Source of the DNA: Nephrocerus scutellatus
Taxonomy: Eukaryota > Arthropoda > Insecta > Diptera > Pipunculidae
NCBI GenBank assembly: GCA_947095585.1
Contig: OX352763.1
Coordinates: forward strand, 20,075,462-20,139,461
DNA length: 64,000 bases
Reading direction: 5' to 3'
Shown here: positions 11,125 to 21,344 of the stretch, one piece after another
Position numbering within the stretch: the first letter of the stretch is position 1
How the letters are laid out: each line of letters starts with the position of its first letter
Position numbers and translations under genes: made by a program
The notes under the pieces: model-generated
What the model saw: only the letters and a program-made list of their open reading frames with translations
Told to the model about the DNA's origin: nothing
The model's database searches: none

Positions 11125-13395
11125 TAATTGTATGATATGATAGCATAACATACTCTCCCCATATGGCGCCGAAATATGACTTCACTCCGTTTAAATTAAT
11201 GTATGACATAAATTGAATTACTCAGATCCTGGTAAAGCAATCCCTGCTCATATAAAGCAAAAAAACTGTCTCCCTAAGTACCCCAAAATGTGTTTGTCTT
11301 ACAACTGACGCATCTTGCGCCGGATAATTTGTCCTGCATGATGATAGTTTTTCCATTTCCTTTGTCTGTCACTCCATTATGTTTGTAATTTATTAACCAA
11401 CTCAACAGGAACAGCAAAAACATTTCAGGGTTGTATTGTTGTTCATAAGGAAGGAAGGATGATTCGCTCTGTTGTCAGTTTTGTATGTTTCACCGTGCGA
11501 TTTATGAGCGTAGACATTGTCCTTGAATAGGAAAATTTTTTGGGAGGTTTTAATGTTTTACTGATTTTCGACTTTTTCAGCAAAAATATGTAATAACATA
11601 TTTTGCTCATTTTTCAGCCCCTAATGCTGGCACATCTCTGTATTCGAATAGAAATATAGCAAAGGGAAGTCATTTACTCGATTTGCGGAAGTCATCATTT
11701 TCAAGGACCCAAAGTAAAAAAACAATGGGTAGTTAACGAGATTTTTAATTAAGAATGGGGGAATATATATTTATTTGTAATTGCGGCACGAGCTAATAGT
11801 ACTAATAGTAGTCTAATAAGGGCGAAGATTTTTTATTTTTGTTGTTTTGTTGTTTTAATTCTTTTATAATCCTACGAATTAGTATCTTAAAGTGGTACGA
11901 AATTTTGTTTAGGATTCCAGAAGATCAAAAATTTGTTCTCAGTCGAAATCGAAATGCTATGTAATGTTGTGTTATGTAATGTAGCGTTATGTAAAATGTT
12001 CAGAATTTTCAAGGAAAAATTACTTACCTTTACATGGCTGGCTGGCCCTTGTGCTGCAATTAGTGTCAAGTTAACCGGTTGCCTGGAGGTCAGCCATCGC
12101 CATCCTTGCAATGCGCTGCACACAGCCGCGACCAGCAGCAAATTACAAAATTACCAACATATTAGGTACACTAAAGTGCATCCTGCATTGCGTCCTTGTG
12201 TGTTGCAACGTAATGAGAAAATATAAATATTGTTGCACACAGACCCCCCCCCCAGGAGTGGGTCCAACGACCTGCCAAAGTTTAAATCAACTCCTTGCTG
12301 CAGCATATACTGAACGTTGGAAACGTTGGACAGGACAACGTTGGAGAATTGTGGTAGCGAACGGTGCAACGCCAGCTCAGGACACAGGACACACCAGCAA
12401 TGTACTTTCAAAGTGATATTCAACGGAATGAGTTTGTTTGTTTGTTTGTTTCTTTGTTTTTGCAACTAGAGTTGCTCTGCAGTTGCACACACACACACAC
12501 ACATACAAACACAACACTGCCGCGCCTGGCACTAAATGGTCACCCGTTGGACCATTAAAAAAGTTTCCACTGTGAAAAATGTGTTGTTTGGTTCGTTTCG
12601 TCTATGTGTGTGTCTAGGAAAAACATCAAACAGAAGGAGCCTAGAGTCCACACACTACCACAACGATAATAAAAGAATAATAAAACTGGAGTGTACTTTT
12701 TTTCGTGGATGGAAATTGTGCTGTTCCGCCAAAAGTAATGCGCCACAAAGCAACAGTAGAGGCGGAGTACGGCACAGCTCATAGCGTACCGCAGCATTTT
12801 CATTGTAGCGCAAACAATTTGGCGCATATCCATAAAAAGGAACTGTCGACGGTTTTCTGTTGTTCATCTATCCGTCTAGCATGTCCTAAATCCAAAATTT
12901 GAAAATGTTTCCACTTTTTATCACCGTCACACACACACACACACACACGTCATCGCTCTCAATTGGCCAGTTTCATATACTGGTATAGATATAGTGAACA
13001 TCGTTTACGTACCAACATTCGGCACTGCATGGACATGGACAACAAAAGGACTCACTAGTGCTACTAATAATATACTCGTAGGTAAAGTTGCTTGTTATTG
13101 TCAAATCCACCATAAAAGTTTTGATTACTTTTTTATTAACATGCGCCGCGGTGCTGAAACACACTCCCTGATTCGGCTAAGTGCTGCTGCGCTAAGGAAC
13201 GACCAATTGTGATGCCACCAATAAAGAAAACAAAAAAAAAATAAAAAATTTCTGAATGAACAAAATAATTCAAGGACTCGGAGATATACCCAACCAGCCA
13301 CCGCCACACATCCCTTACCAATGGAATTTCGTCAAATCACAATTTAAGAAAATGTGAAAGGTCCTTTCGTCTGTGCAGCAAATATGAGCGTTAGC
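11125..13395. other. no gene recognised; microsatellites
   Basis: AT-rich spacer with CA repeats at 12486-12502 and 12928-12948 and a TTTG repeat near 12435-12455. Overlapping open frames of 60-104 codons between 11887 and 12900 lie on both strands with no motifs, and I do not treat them as genes. Confidence 0.55.
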
Positions 13396-13399
13396 CTAG

Positions 13400-13519
13400 G
13401 CGCATATTGAGAGCTTAGCCGAGGTTTTTAGGGCTTATTGTACTAAATGACACACATTCACATTTTGCAGCATTCAAGCTCTAAAATCTCGGCTACGCTA
13501 TGCTTGGCTCAATATGCGG
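13400..13519. repeat. imperfect inverted repeat (hairpin)
   Basis: The left arm 13400-13437 reads GCGCATATTGAGAGCTTAGC then CGAGGTTTTTAGGGCTT. The reverse complement of the right arm (13476-13519) reads CCGCATATTGAGCCAAGCAT, then AGCGTAGCCGAGATTTTAGA and GCTT. The arms pair with one insertion of about 7 bp around a 38-bp loop. The arms contain Alu-like AGCT sites. It could be a small foldback element or the internal part of a MITE; no target-site duplication was found. Confidence 0.55.
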
Positions 13520-14325
13520 CTGGCCTTATTATCAGTCGAAGAAGTTATCTGATTGCTGGCTGGCTTATGTTGAGCTAAAGTTGTTTTGAATGCATTTCTG
13601 TAAGGATAACAATAAAAGTTAAACTATTTGTATTTTTTATTGTTTTGCTAAAATGATATAAATGGATAAGAAGTACTCATTACTCATAGATTTTGTTTTT
13701 ATTCTTAAAACACTAGAGCTCGATCGTATCAGAAAGATCAAAACTTGAATGTCCTTAAAAGACAGCAAATATAAGCAAAAGGAAGATTGCGTTTTTCTTT
13801 TATCAAATTTTTATATAAGGACCATTTTGTATCAAAATTTGTAATATGTTTGGCTTTTTAAAGGGTTTAGTTCATAAATACACTCCGCCTAAAATAAAAA
13901 CGACAGTTGCTTGTGCAGGACCAGAAAATCCACGCAAAAATAATTTTTAGACCATTTGGTCCATTGTAACGTACTAGAGTTATGAATATGTGTATGTGTG
14001 TGACTTTATGTCTAACGTACAATATGCAGCTAATGTGGAAGTAGCAAAACCTTCCATTAATAAGTCATTGGAACAGAAAATAGGACTTTATTGAAAATTA
14101 GAGAGGGCGATTAAAAAATAAAGAAAGTACTCTTTGTTATATGTGGCCTAAAAGAAGTGAAGTTCCTTGGTTCATACTTAGTTCCGTTGCATGTTGAACC
14201 CAGTTGTTATGTTACATGACCGACTGACATTGCAACATTCGAGGGCTAAGATCGAATCTCTCTGCCACGTGCAGACCACAAACCTGCTGTTCTGTTGGCC
14301 ACCCGAAGTCCAACTAGATTCAGCT
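13520..14325. other. no gene recognised
   Basis: AT-rich DNA upstream of the gypsy-type fragment. No LTR was recognised, although a decayed one cannot be excluded. Confidence 0.45.
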
Positions 14326-15420
14326 GCCACACAAACGCAACAAGTACCACAAACCCACTGGAAACAGTAACCCACTGGAGTTCCTAGAAGAGTTGGCCGA
14401 TTGCTACCAACTGCCATTGAATAGAGTAGTAAGAACGCTACCCGAACTGCTGAAAACTTCTGCGTTAGCGTGGTATCGAAACAACCGAGAGTTCATTACC
14501 ACCTGGGACGAATTCAGCCGACAGTTGCGACAGTTCTTTCTTCCGAGGCGGTATAACACACAGATGTTAGACCGAATAAGAAGCCGCACCCAAACGGCAC
14601 GAGAAAAGGGGAAAGTATACATCACCGCCATCCAAACCCTGATGAGGTGGCAGGTTTCCTTAAGTGCAGACGAGAGACTTGATCGCATTTACGACAATCT
14701 CCGACCGGAATATCGATATTATATAAAAAGGGGCGAATTCGTCACCCTGGCTTAATTGACCGCCCTGGTAGAAGACTTTGAGATCGTGCAAGGCGAATTA
14801 CCAGTATCACGCCCTACCGTTCCGCAGACTAGACCGATCGTACAATCATACCGAAATACCGCTCCACCTAACCGAAGCAATATCCCACCGTATCCTCCGA
14901 CAGGGCAAATTACACGTAAACTGGCCGAAGGGCAAGAGCCACCGTCAAATACCGCACCACCGCCAGTCCGACCGCTCCATCCAACACCCACCTATAACAG
15001 AGAAAGTTGTTGTTGGTCCTGCGGACAACCAGGGAATACTCGACGCATATGCCAAAACCGCAGAGTATTTTTCCCGCATTGTGTTCAGAGCCGACACTGC
15101 AAATGCCAGGCGGGAAACGCCAACGGAACGTCCAACACCGTGAGACAATAGACGTTCCTCCAGTAACCGCCAGTCTCACTCATTACGAAATACCAGTAAG
15201 TTTAGGCCAACACACATTCAATGCCATAATCGACACCGGCGCCGGCCGATCGTGCATTGGTGACGAGCTGTATAGCATATGCCAGGCCGAAAGAATACCC
15301 TCCCAGCAAATTAACATGGTGTTGTTGTTGGCTGATAACTCGACCATTACGGCCCACCAAGCCTACGTGGAATTTAATTTCATTTGGCTCAAACTCAAAG
15401 TGAGCAAGCATATCATTCAC
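14326..15420 (+). pseudogene. Ty3/gypsy-type gag and protease remnant
   Basis: The gag frame (frame 2) contains NPLEFLEELADCY, then SALAWYRNNREF and FSRQLRQFFLPRRY, the retrotransposon gag core. It meets an in-frame TAA at 14753-14755, then continues in the same frame through a proline-rich stretch to a zinc knuckle near 15010 (CWSCGQPGNTRRIC), where the family's His is replaced by Asn. Gag ends near 15150. In the -1 frame, overlapping gag's end, is a retropepsin-like segment with the active-site motif DTGAG at 15232-15246 and LLLADN further on. Similarity fades by about 15400. No reverse transcriptase, integrase or LTRs are seen, so this is a dead internal fragment. Confidence 0.75.
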
Positions 15421-15765
15421 TACTGCTTGATATACAGAAGCCCTAATTTAGACAATGTCTCAACTTGTTATCGGTTAGATGCACTGTCTGACTCTATTAC
15501 TACTACAAATTGCACGCTTGTCTTTTTTCTCAGAAGGCAGTTCAACATAACGTTCCAACAGTAATTAAGCCACTTTTGCGAGATCAGAATCGATTAAGAT
15601 GTTAGGTTTGAAAGTTTGAAGTGAAATTTCGTAAGACGTTGTTACTTCTACTTCCCCCTCTCTGTAGTACTAAGAATATTATAAGAGTTATGTTAGACCA
15701 ATTTTAGAATGTGTGGGGTGGGGCTGCAAGAACGCATTTGCTTTAACTTGATGGAATTCAGAATT
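15420..15765. other. no gene recognised
   Basis: Spacer between the gag-protease remnant and the RTE tail. No motif found. Confidence 0.45.
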
Positions 15766-15769
15766 GGTC

Positions 15770-16085
15770 CCGTATGTGTGGTGGGGAATGATATTGGATG
15801 GAGACTCCATAATGATGAGATCTACAGAAGCTTAAATCGTGAAAAAGGAATCAAGCTCGATAGTCTCTGGTGGACAACTGTCTTGTATGAACAAACAGGA
15901 TCGAGCTTAGCCAGTCTTTTGTGAAAGGATTTATGGGACACGACTATGTTGAATGTCAAGCCTTTGTAAATATAATGCCATAGTCCAGGACGCCAAGAGT
16001 ATAGGATGCGAAACTGGATGACATCGGATCGAAATCGGCGAAACTTTTTATGGTTGGACCAGGACCGGATCTTGATTGCTAATAA
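15770..16085 (+). pseudogene. RTE-type LINE 3' tail
   Basis: The plus strand encodes WRLHNDEIYRSLNREKGIKL, which corresponds to the RTE tail pattern W..R.N.ELY.LY....I..IK. Further on, nucleotides ACTGGATGACATCGGATCGA and GGACCAGGACCGGA match the tail at 62350-62410. Reading frames shift in between and no polymerase domain is present, so it is a short 5'-truncated, decayed copy. Confidence 0.55.
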
Positions 16086-16089
16086 AAGA

Positions 16090-17095
16090 AAGAAACAAAG
16101 ATGGGAGAAAACAAAAACACAAATTTAGTCTAATCTTAACAGTACAGTAACAGTACTTTATAGTTGACAGTATTCACTATTTAAACGGGAAGTCTATCAG
16201 GAGAGTCCAACATTAATCATCAACTATATTACATAATTTTGTTACTTAGTCTCCAACAACTCGACAAACCAGGCCCTTTTAAGTCTCAACATTGGTACAA
16301 GTTTAATGATGATACCGTCAGTTTTCTGGACGTACTCTGGGATTTTCTTCCTCTTTGCATGCCCTGATGGTTTATGAGATGTTTGCAATGCCTGTTCATA
16401 TTCAAACCAGCAACTGCTGTAGTAATTATAGATAAAACTGAATCTACCTACATTTAGGAACATGAAGGTGTACTCTTTGAATTGGCTTTGGCGATTCCCT
16501 GCTTGCTACCTATATAGCATCGATCATATTATAATTACACGAACCAAAAACCTTGGTGGAACATTTTTAAAACTTTTCTTTGTACAGTCACCTTGGCCAC
16601 ACTTCTAGTCATGTCAAACAGATTGATAGTTGCAATGCCACATTATGCCGTCTGTATGTTATATATGACTAACTTGTGAGTTGCAATAATTGGGATTGGT
16701 ATGGAAAAGGCCTATGTGAGGGCATCGCAGCTACTGTTCATGTCTGTCGTCCGCTGTTGCTTGTTTGCCAAACTCCCCATTTGAGTGCTTATTGTGATAG
16801 TGCCGCCTCCAGCTGTACAGTCACTCCAGTTCTTCCGAACGTAATCAATGTCTAACCGGTGGTCGTCGACAAAATAAAAACAAAAACTATCGTGTCATAA
16901 AGCACACGTACACAATTGTCGTGTATCGCTCGCATGCGAAGAAAAAACTCAAATGAATTTCACATGCTAGTGACGATGACAAAAAATTCCACAGAGAATG
17001 ACACTGACAGCAACAACTACAACAACCGACGTGGGCTTCAGTTAAAAGCCATGTGAAGGCGACGGCCAATGAGATATTATTACTAATGTTTTTCT
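16090..17095. other. no gene recognised
   Basis: AT-rich spacer. A 73-codon minus-strand frame at 16242-16463 has no recognisable domain. Confidence 0.5.
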
Positions 17096-17194
17096 AATTC
17101 ATCGACGAATGCTTTTGTTGTTGTTGTTGCAAAAACCAACAAGAAACTCCATTCAAATTAATATTCCTCAGCAAAAGGCACAACCCAATGGAAT

Positions 17195-17465
17195 TCGAAA
17201 TAGCCGGTGGCTCCGTTGTCTGGTGCGGCGGCTGTATAATAGGCTTGATACGGTTAGGCCAGGAAACCCTTACGATGTTCCGAAGACACCTACTTACGAA
17301 CGTTTGTAATCTTTTTGTGATAGTAACGGTCACCTTGCAAGTGCTGCACCCATACAACAGCACAGATTCAACATTTGAACGGAACAGTCGCCGCTTGGTG
17401 TTTAAGCTGATCGCATTGCTTCGACATATCATGGACATCATTCCAAACACTGATTTTGCTTTGCC
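17195..17465 (-). pseudogene. LINE reverse transcriptase C-terminal fragment
   Basis: Minus strand from about 17465 reads MSMICRSNAISLNTKRRLF, RSNVESVLLYGCST and ITKRLQTFVSRCLRNIVRV, ending near SWPNRI. The same blocks occur at 52310-52560 (SNAISLNTKLRLF, LLYGCSTWK, LQTFVSRCLRNIL), so the two are copies of one endonuclease-reverse transcriptase LINE. This is the connection domain after the polymerase core. Just beyond (17105-17190) is unrelated sequence with a TTG repeat. Confidence 0.7.
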
Positions 17466-17469
17466 GATT

Positions 17470-18640
17470 CTATTTTCTTAATTGCACTCGATTGTTAGAT
17501 TATAGGAGATACAGCTTTTAAGTATCATCCAAAAGGTGCATTTAAAACGCTTTACCTTCTTCCAAAATCTACAGCTTGTCCATTGCTAAATTGTAGAAAG
17601 TAACAATCAAAAAAACACCATATTAGACACATGCACAGGTGCACTTTGTCCGCTCAAACATGCACAGTGAAATATGCCAAGTCCTAATATAACCGCAGAC
17701 CAATTTAGTTCCAGTTGAATGATATGAGCGCAGCCACAGCCGCAACTAAACGCAACGGGATGCATACGCGCAATACTTTAGCGATTTTTACAGTCTCAAC
17801 GCAACGTTTAATTTTCCGGTTTCACATGGCATTAGTCGCCTTGCGAATCGGATAAATTCTAATTAAATGAAAACCAACAAAATTGGAAAATTACGATGTA
17901 ACCAGTCGACCGACCGACCGCTCGACCGATCGACCGCCTCAAAAAAGCGATTTCTGATGATGCCAGGTCGGAGAGACAAAGCCATATGTGCGCTCTGATA
18001 GCCAGGTGCTGTAAATTTTTCATATTCAAGCGAGCGGCGAGTCAATGGTCATATGTTCATGCGAAAACGTGGGTAAATTATTATTATCGCGTGAAAGACC
18101 TCAAGACCTTCGTAGCATATTTGTTGACCAGTCGGTCAATGTACAAGTATGACGCCCATTGTGTCCTGCGTCTTCGGATGAAAGAATTCCGCGGCTCACT
18201 GCATCGCGTCGTCAAGCCTGCTGGCCGATTTGCATTCGTTTCGGTCATAACTGTAGCAAAATAAGTATTGGCGATGGCGATTCCAAAGAAAACAACAAAA
18301 ACGCTCTTAAACGATCGTAAAGTCTGGTTAACATGACAATCGCATGACAATCGCTGTGTTGCGTCCTCCCCCGGGTCAATGCGAGCCAATTCAATGATAG
18401 AGGCAGGCACAAAGGCACAGGCGCATGCGCAATACAAATTCGAAAGACAGATGACAGTAACGACGACATTAAGCGACATAGGAGAAGTAATAATTATCAC
18501 TCACAGTTACGACTTTGTGTTGTGTTTGTTCGCGGCTGGCCTAAGAGCAGATGCAATGAGCCCGGATTTAAGATTCTGTCGCCTGTAGTCTATTACTTTA
18601 CTTGTATAGAAAAACAACCCACGAAAATAAATGCTTTTGT
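17470..18640. other. no gene recognised
   Basis: Spacer with a GACC/CGAC-rich simple repeat near 17903-17938. Overlapping opposite-strand frames at 17986-18500 lack motifs. Confidence 0.5.
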
Positions 18641-18644
18641 GTAT

Positions 18645-19045
18645 ATTCTATTATCGGAGATACACGTTGTGCAAAGTTAGAATAAAATCGGGTTAATCGG
18701 GAGCACCAAGGCACTGAGGCTCGATGAATTCCAAATTTTTACAGTGTTGTCATCGGAGATGCACATGTGTACAAAACTTTAAGAAAGTCGGCTTAGTTAA
18801 AAAACTTATATGGAAGCCTCTCGGCCATTGGGTCCAATCACTTCAAAAGTTGGAATCGAAGATAACCATGTGTACAACATTTGAATAAAATTGAGAATTT
18901 GTTTAAAAAATAATTTATGGGAAACCGTAGGTCCTGCGGCTATGTCTCTCATGCACATGTGACTCTAAAACTGTGATTAAATATCATCAGCATACCAATT
19001 TAGTGATTTGCAAAATTTAACAGAGACACAAACCATAATGGGAGC
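18645..19045 (+). repeat. 'cggagatacac' dispersed repeat, cluster 1
   Basis: Three diverged units, each with (A)TCGGAGATACACATGT or a variant, then a stretch like ACAAAATTTGAATAAAATCG, then TTAA and an A-rich block, then a 'tcggccattggg'-like GC block. The first two landmarks are near 18654 and 18753, about 100 bp apart; the third is changed to TCGAAGATAACCATGT near 18857. The same unit is tandem at 59860-60910 and recurs at 62280 and, inverted, at 19548. No coding capacity. It may be the central repeat of a non-autonomous element. Confidence 0.65.
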
Positions 19046-19545
19046 AACACTTTCAAATAAATTTGAGAAATATTTTCGTTGCAAAACTACCATGACATTA
19101 AGTTAAATATTAGGTCTGAATGGAGCAAGCAGATTTTCCAGCGGATGTGCGGCGTGATGGTGTGATTTTTCTATGCAACTATTAACGGGAATGTCCCTTT
19201 TTTTTAAAATGTCTCCTGGAAGGAAAGTAGCAGCGCTCGCTGCTGTCAAATCAAAAGTTAGTTGTGGCATATGGACTGTCTCTACGAAGCAGCTAACGTG
19301 AATGGTGTGTTAGATGTAGCACCAAGATGTATGTCGAATCCATAGTTTTCGGTGTGACTGAGATAAATAGCATTGGTAAGACAGATTTTGGTCGAAAGGC
19401 TGTGAGGTTGTATGGTTTTTTTAAATGTACGCACGCTTCAGGGATTTGGAAGGTTTTGAGGCGGTTTTGGAGATTTATTTTTTTAACCGTGGCTTGGCTG
19501 GCTGGTGGGCAGAATCTTGTGATTAATTTTTAACACACTCCCTAG
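19046..19545. other. no gene recognised
   Basis: Spacer with one 68-codon frame of no known type. Confidence 0.4.
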
Positions 19546-19547
19546 AG

Positions 19548-19645
19548 TTCGATTTTATTCAAACTTTGCACACATGTGTATTTCCTATGACAATATATTC
19601 TGTTAAAATTTGGGGCACCTCGGCCCTCGGGGTCGGCGTTCGTAG
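19548..19645 (-). repeat. 'cggagatacac' dispersed repeat, inverted copy
   Basis: The minus strand reads ATAGGAAATACACATGTGTG then CAAAGTTTGAATAAAATCGA, matching the unit at 60055-60090. It also carries the GC-rich block GACCCCGAGGGCCGAGG on its other side. Single unit. Confidence 0.65.
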
Positions 19646-19697
19646 GAGCAATTCTCAAGTATGCGTGTGCAATATGGTGGAACATCAGTCTATCATA
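19646..19697 (+). pseudogene. LINE fragment left of the DD41D insertion
   Basis: Encodes YACAIWWNISLS, the end of the LINE reverse transcriptase connection region (a WW motif before MEK..V.E..CLR). The DD41D element interrupts it directly after TCATA. The continuation resumes in register at 20998 with MEKFHVLEKQCLRACM. Confidence 0.6.
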
Positions 19698-19730
19698 AAG
19701 GGTGTTTTTTAAGGAGGTTTGTTTTTCCGA
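19698..19730 (+). repeat. left terminal inverted repeat of the DD41D element
   Basis: AAGGGTGTTTTTTAAGGAGG then a T-rich stretch and CCGA. It pairs with the right end at about 20963-20996, with one extra T in the T run and several mismatches. Confidence 0.7.
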
Positions 19731-19809
19731 TAGATGTCGTTTTATTTTATGACAGTTGTTTTGACAGCTCAAAGTGGCATTTCTACTCAGTATTGTTTGG
19801 CAAATCATT

Positions 19810-20895
19810 ATGAATAGGTTAACTCCAGAACAACGTTTTCAAATCGTGGAAATTTATTTTCAAAATCAGTGTTCAATTAAAAATGTTTATAGAGCACTTC
19901 GTGAATTTTATGGTGCACATAATCGTCCGTCAGAGACCACCATAAAGAACGTAATTACCAAATTTCGGTCTACATTCACTCTTTTGGATGCCAAGCCACC
20001 GACAAGAATGAGAAGAGTTCGTACAGAAGAAAATATTGCTGTCGTTGAGGCCAGTGTCGAAGAAAACGACAATTTATCGATTCGTCGTCGTGCTCAGCAA
20101 ATTGGACTTTGTCCATCGACTTTATGGAAAATTTTACGTAAAGATTTGGGTTTGGTGCCATACAAAATTCAATTGGTGCAAGAATTAAAGCCACACGACC
20201 ATCGTTTGCGCCGTGAATTCAGTGATTGGTCGTTAAATCAATTGAACGAAGATCCATTTTTTTACCGTAAAATTCTCTTCAGTGATGAGGCGCATTTTTT
20301 GTTAAATGGATACGTCAACAAACAAAATTGTCGCATTTGGAGCAAAGATAATCCACACGCCGTTCAAGAATTACCAATGCATCCTGATAAATGTACTGTT
20401 TGGTGCGGTCTATGGGCTGGTGGGATCATCGGTCCATATTTCTTTAAAAATGAGGAAGGACGACGCGTTACCGTGAATGGAAATCGATACAGAACCATGT
20501 TAAATGAGTTTTTGTTGTCAAATCTTGAAGATATGGATATGGATGAAATGTGGTTTCAACAAGATGGTGCCACTTGCCATACAGCACGTGAAACAATCGA
20601 CTTATTGAAAGAAACTTTCAACGACAACATTATTTCGAGAAATGGTCCGGTGAATTGGCCTCCGCGTTCGTGCGATTTGACGCCACTCGATTACTTTTTG
20701 TGGGGATACGTGAAGTCATTGGTTTATGTGGATAAACCTCAATCGATTGACGCTTTGGAAACCAATATTCAACGTGTCATTGCTGACATACGCCCTCAAA
20801 TGCTTGAAAAAGTGCTGGAAAATTGGACCTCCAGAATGACATTTGTGAAAAATAGTCGTGGTAGCCATATGCCAGAAATTGTGTTTAAATGTTAA
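19810..20895 (+). CDS. DD41D Tc1/mariner-family transposase
   Basis: An intact 361-residue transposase that would bind the terminal repeats and cut and rejoin DNA in the nucleus. The start is the ATG at 19810 (MNRLTPEQRF). An open frame extends 12 codons upstream but lacks an ATG. Residues 1-60 and about 73-125 form two helix-turn-helix-like DNA-binding regions. The catalytic Asp residues sit at 159 (LFSDEAHF), 252 (QQDGATCHTA) and 294 (LTPLDYFLWG). Forty-one residues separate the last two, giving DD41D, where classical mariner has DD34D. This spacing and the WxxQDGATCHTA motif point to the rosa group known from tephritids. No stop or frameshift is present, so the protein may still be functional. 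AATAAA follows the stop at about 20918. It could act on related copies even if this one is immobile. Confidence 0.9.
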   Translation: MNRLTPEQRFQIVEIYFQNQCSIKNVYRALREFYGAHNRPSETTIKNVITKFRSTFTLLDAKPPTRMRRVRTEENIAVVEASVEENDNLSIRRRAQQIGLCPSTLWKILRKDLGLVPYKIQLVQELKPHDHRLRREFSDWSLNQLNEDPFFYRKILFSDEAHFLLNGYVNKQNCRIWSKDNPHAVQELPMHPDKCTVWCGLWAGGIIGPYFFKNEEGRRVTVNGNRYRTMLNEFLLSNLEDMDMDEMWFQQDGATCHTARETIDLLKETFNDNIISRNGPVNWPPRSCDLTPLDYFLWGYVKSLVYVDKPQSIDALETNIQRVIADIRPQMLEKVLENWTSRMTFVKNSRGSHMPEIVFKC

Positions 20896-20962
20896 ATGCC
20901 AAAAAATTATCTACCAAATAAAAAAAAATTTTGGTCATTTCATAATTTTATATGTGTTTTAT

Positions 20963-20996
20963 TCAAAAAAAAAATCGGCAACCTCTTAAAAAAACA
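20963..20996 (-). repeat. right terminal inverted repeat of the DD41D element (end damaged)
   Basis: On the minus strand it reads TGTTTTTTTAAGAGGTTGCC followed by GATTTTTT. Compared with the left end it lacks the outer AAGGG and the TA target copy; the sequence goes straight to CATGG of the host LINE. Confidence 0.65.
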
Positions 20997-20997
20997 C

Positions 20998-21180
20998 ATG
21001 GAAAAATTCCATGTCCTCGAAAAGCAATGTCTTAGAGCGTGTATGCGTATGGGTATGTATAGATGAAGCTAACATTCCAATTATAGGCATTATTTGTCAA
21101 ATAGGAAGCTTCTGGATGCTTCAAGAGAGCGGACTTATACCACCTTAGGCATTCTTGCATCTGGATGCACTCGGCTATCT
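20998..21180 (+). pseudogene. LINE fragment right of the DD41D insertion
   Basis: Begins ATGGAAAAATTCCATG, encoding MEKFHVLEKQCLRACMRMG, the block that follows the WW motif seen on the left side of the transposon. It then decays with stops. Together the two sides show that one LINE polymerase region was split. Confidence 0.6.
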
Positions 21181-21344
21181 GTCGGATTTTTTATTTATTA
21201 TTTATTTATGTTCGCTAGTCATTGTTTTTACTTCATGCCGTTTATTTTTATTTAATTGCAATTCTGAGCCTTCGACTTCTGCAGGCAGCAGTTACGAATT
21301 ACCATTAAAAAAAAATATACTATCATAGTAAGAGGTAATTTTCA

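Larger units (their letters stand above)
19698..20996 (+). mobile_element. DD41D (rosa-type) Tc1/mariner transposon
   Basis: The element is about 1.3 kb. The left inverted repeat starts AAGGGTGTTTTTTAAGGAGG (19698-19717), directly after a TA at 19696-19697. The right one, on the reverse strand, reads TGTTTTTTTAAGAGGTTGCC, ending near 20996. The outermost bases (AAGGG and the flanking TA) are missing on the right, which fits a small deletion at the edge. The single intact ORF lies between the repeats. IS630/Tc1/mariner elements insert at TA and move by DNA excision. The host sequence is a LINE remnant, so this insertion is younger than that LINE. Confidence 0.85.

Noticed and set aside
14326..15420. 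Endogenous retrovirus with envelope gene
   Set aside because: Only gag and protease parts are present; no polymerase, integrase, envelope or LTR seen.
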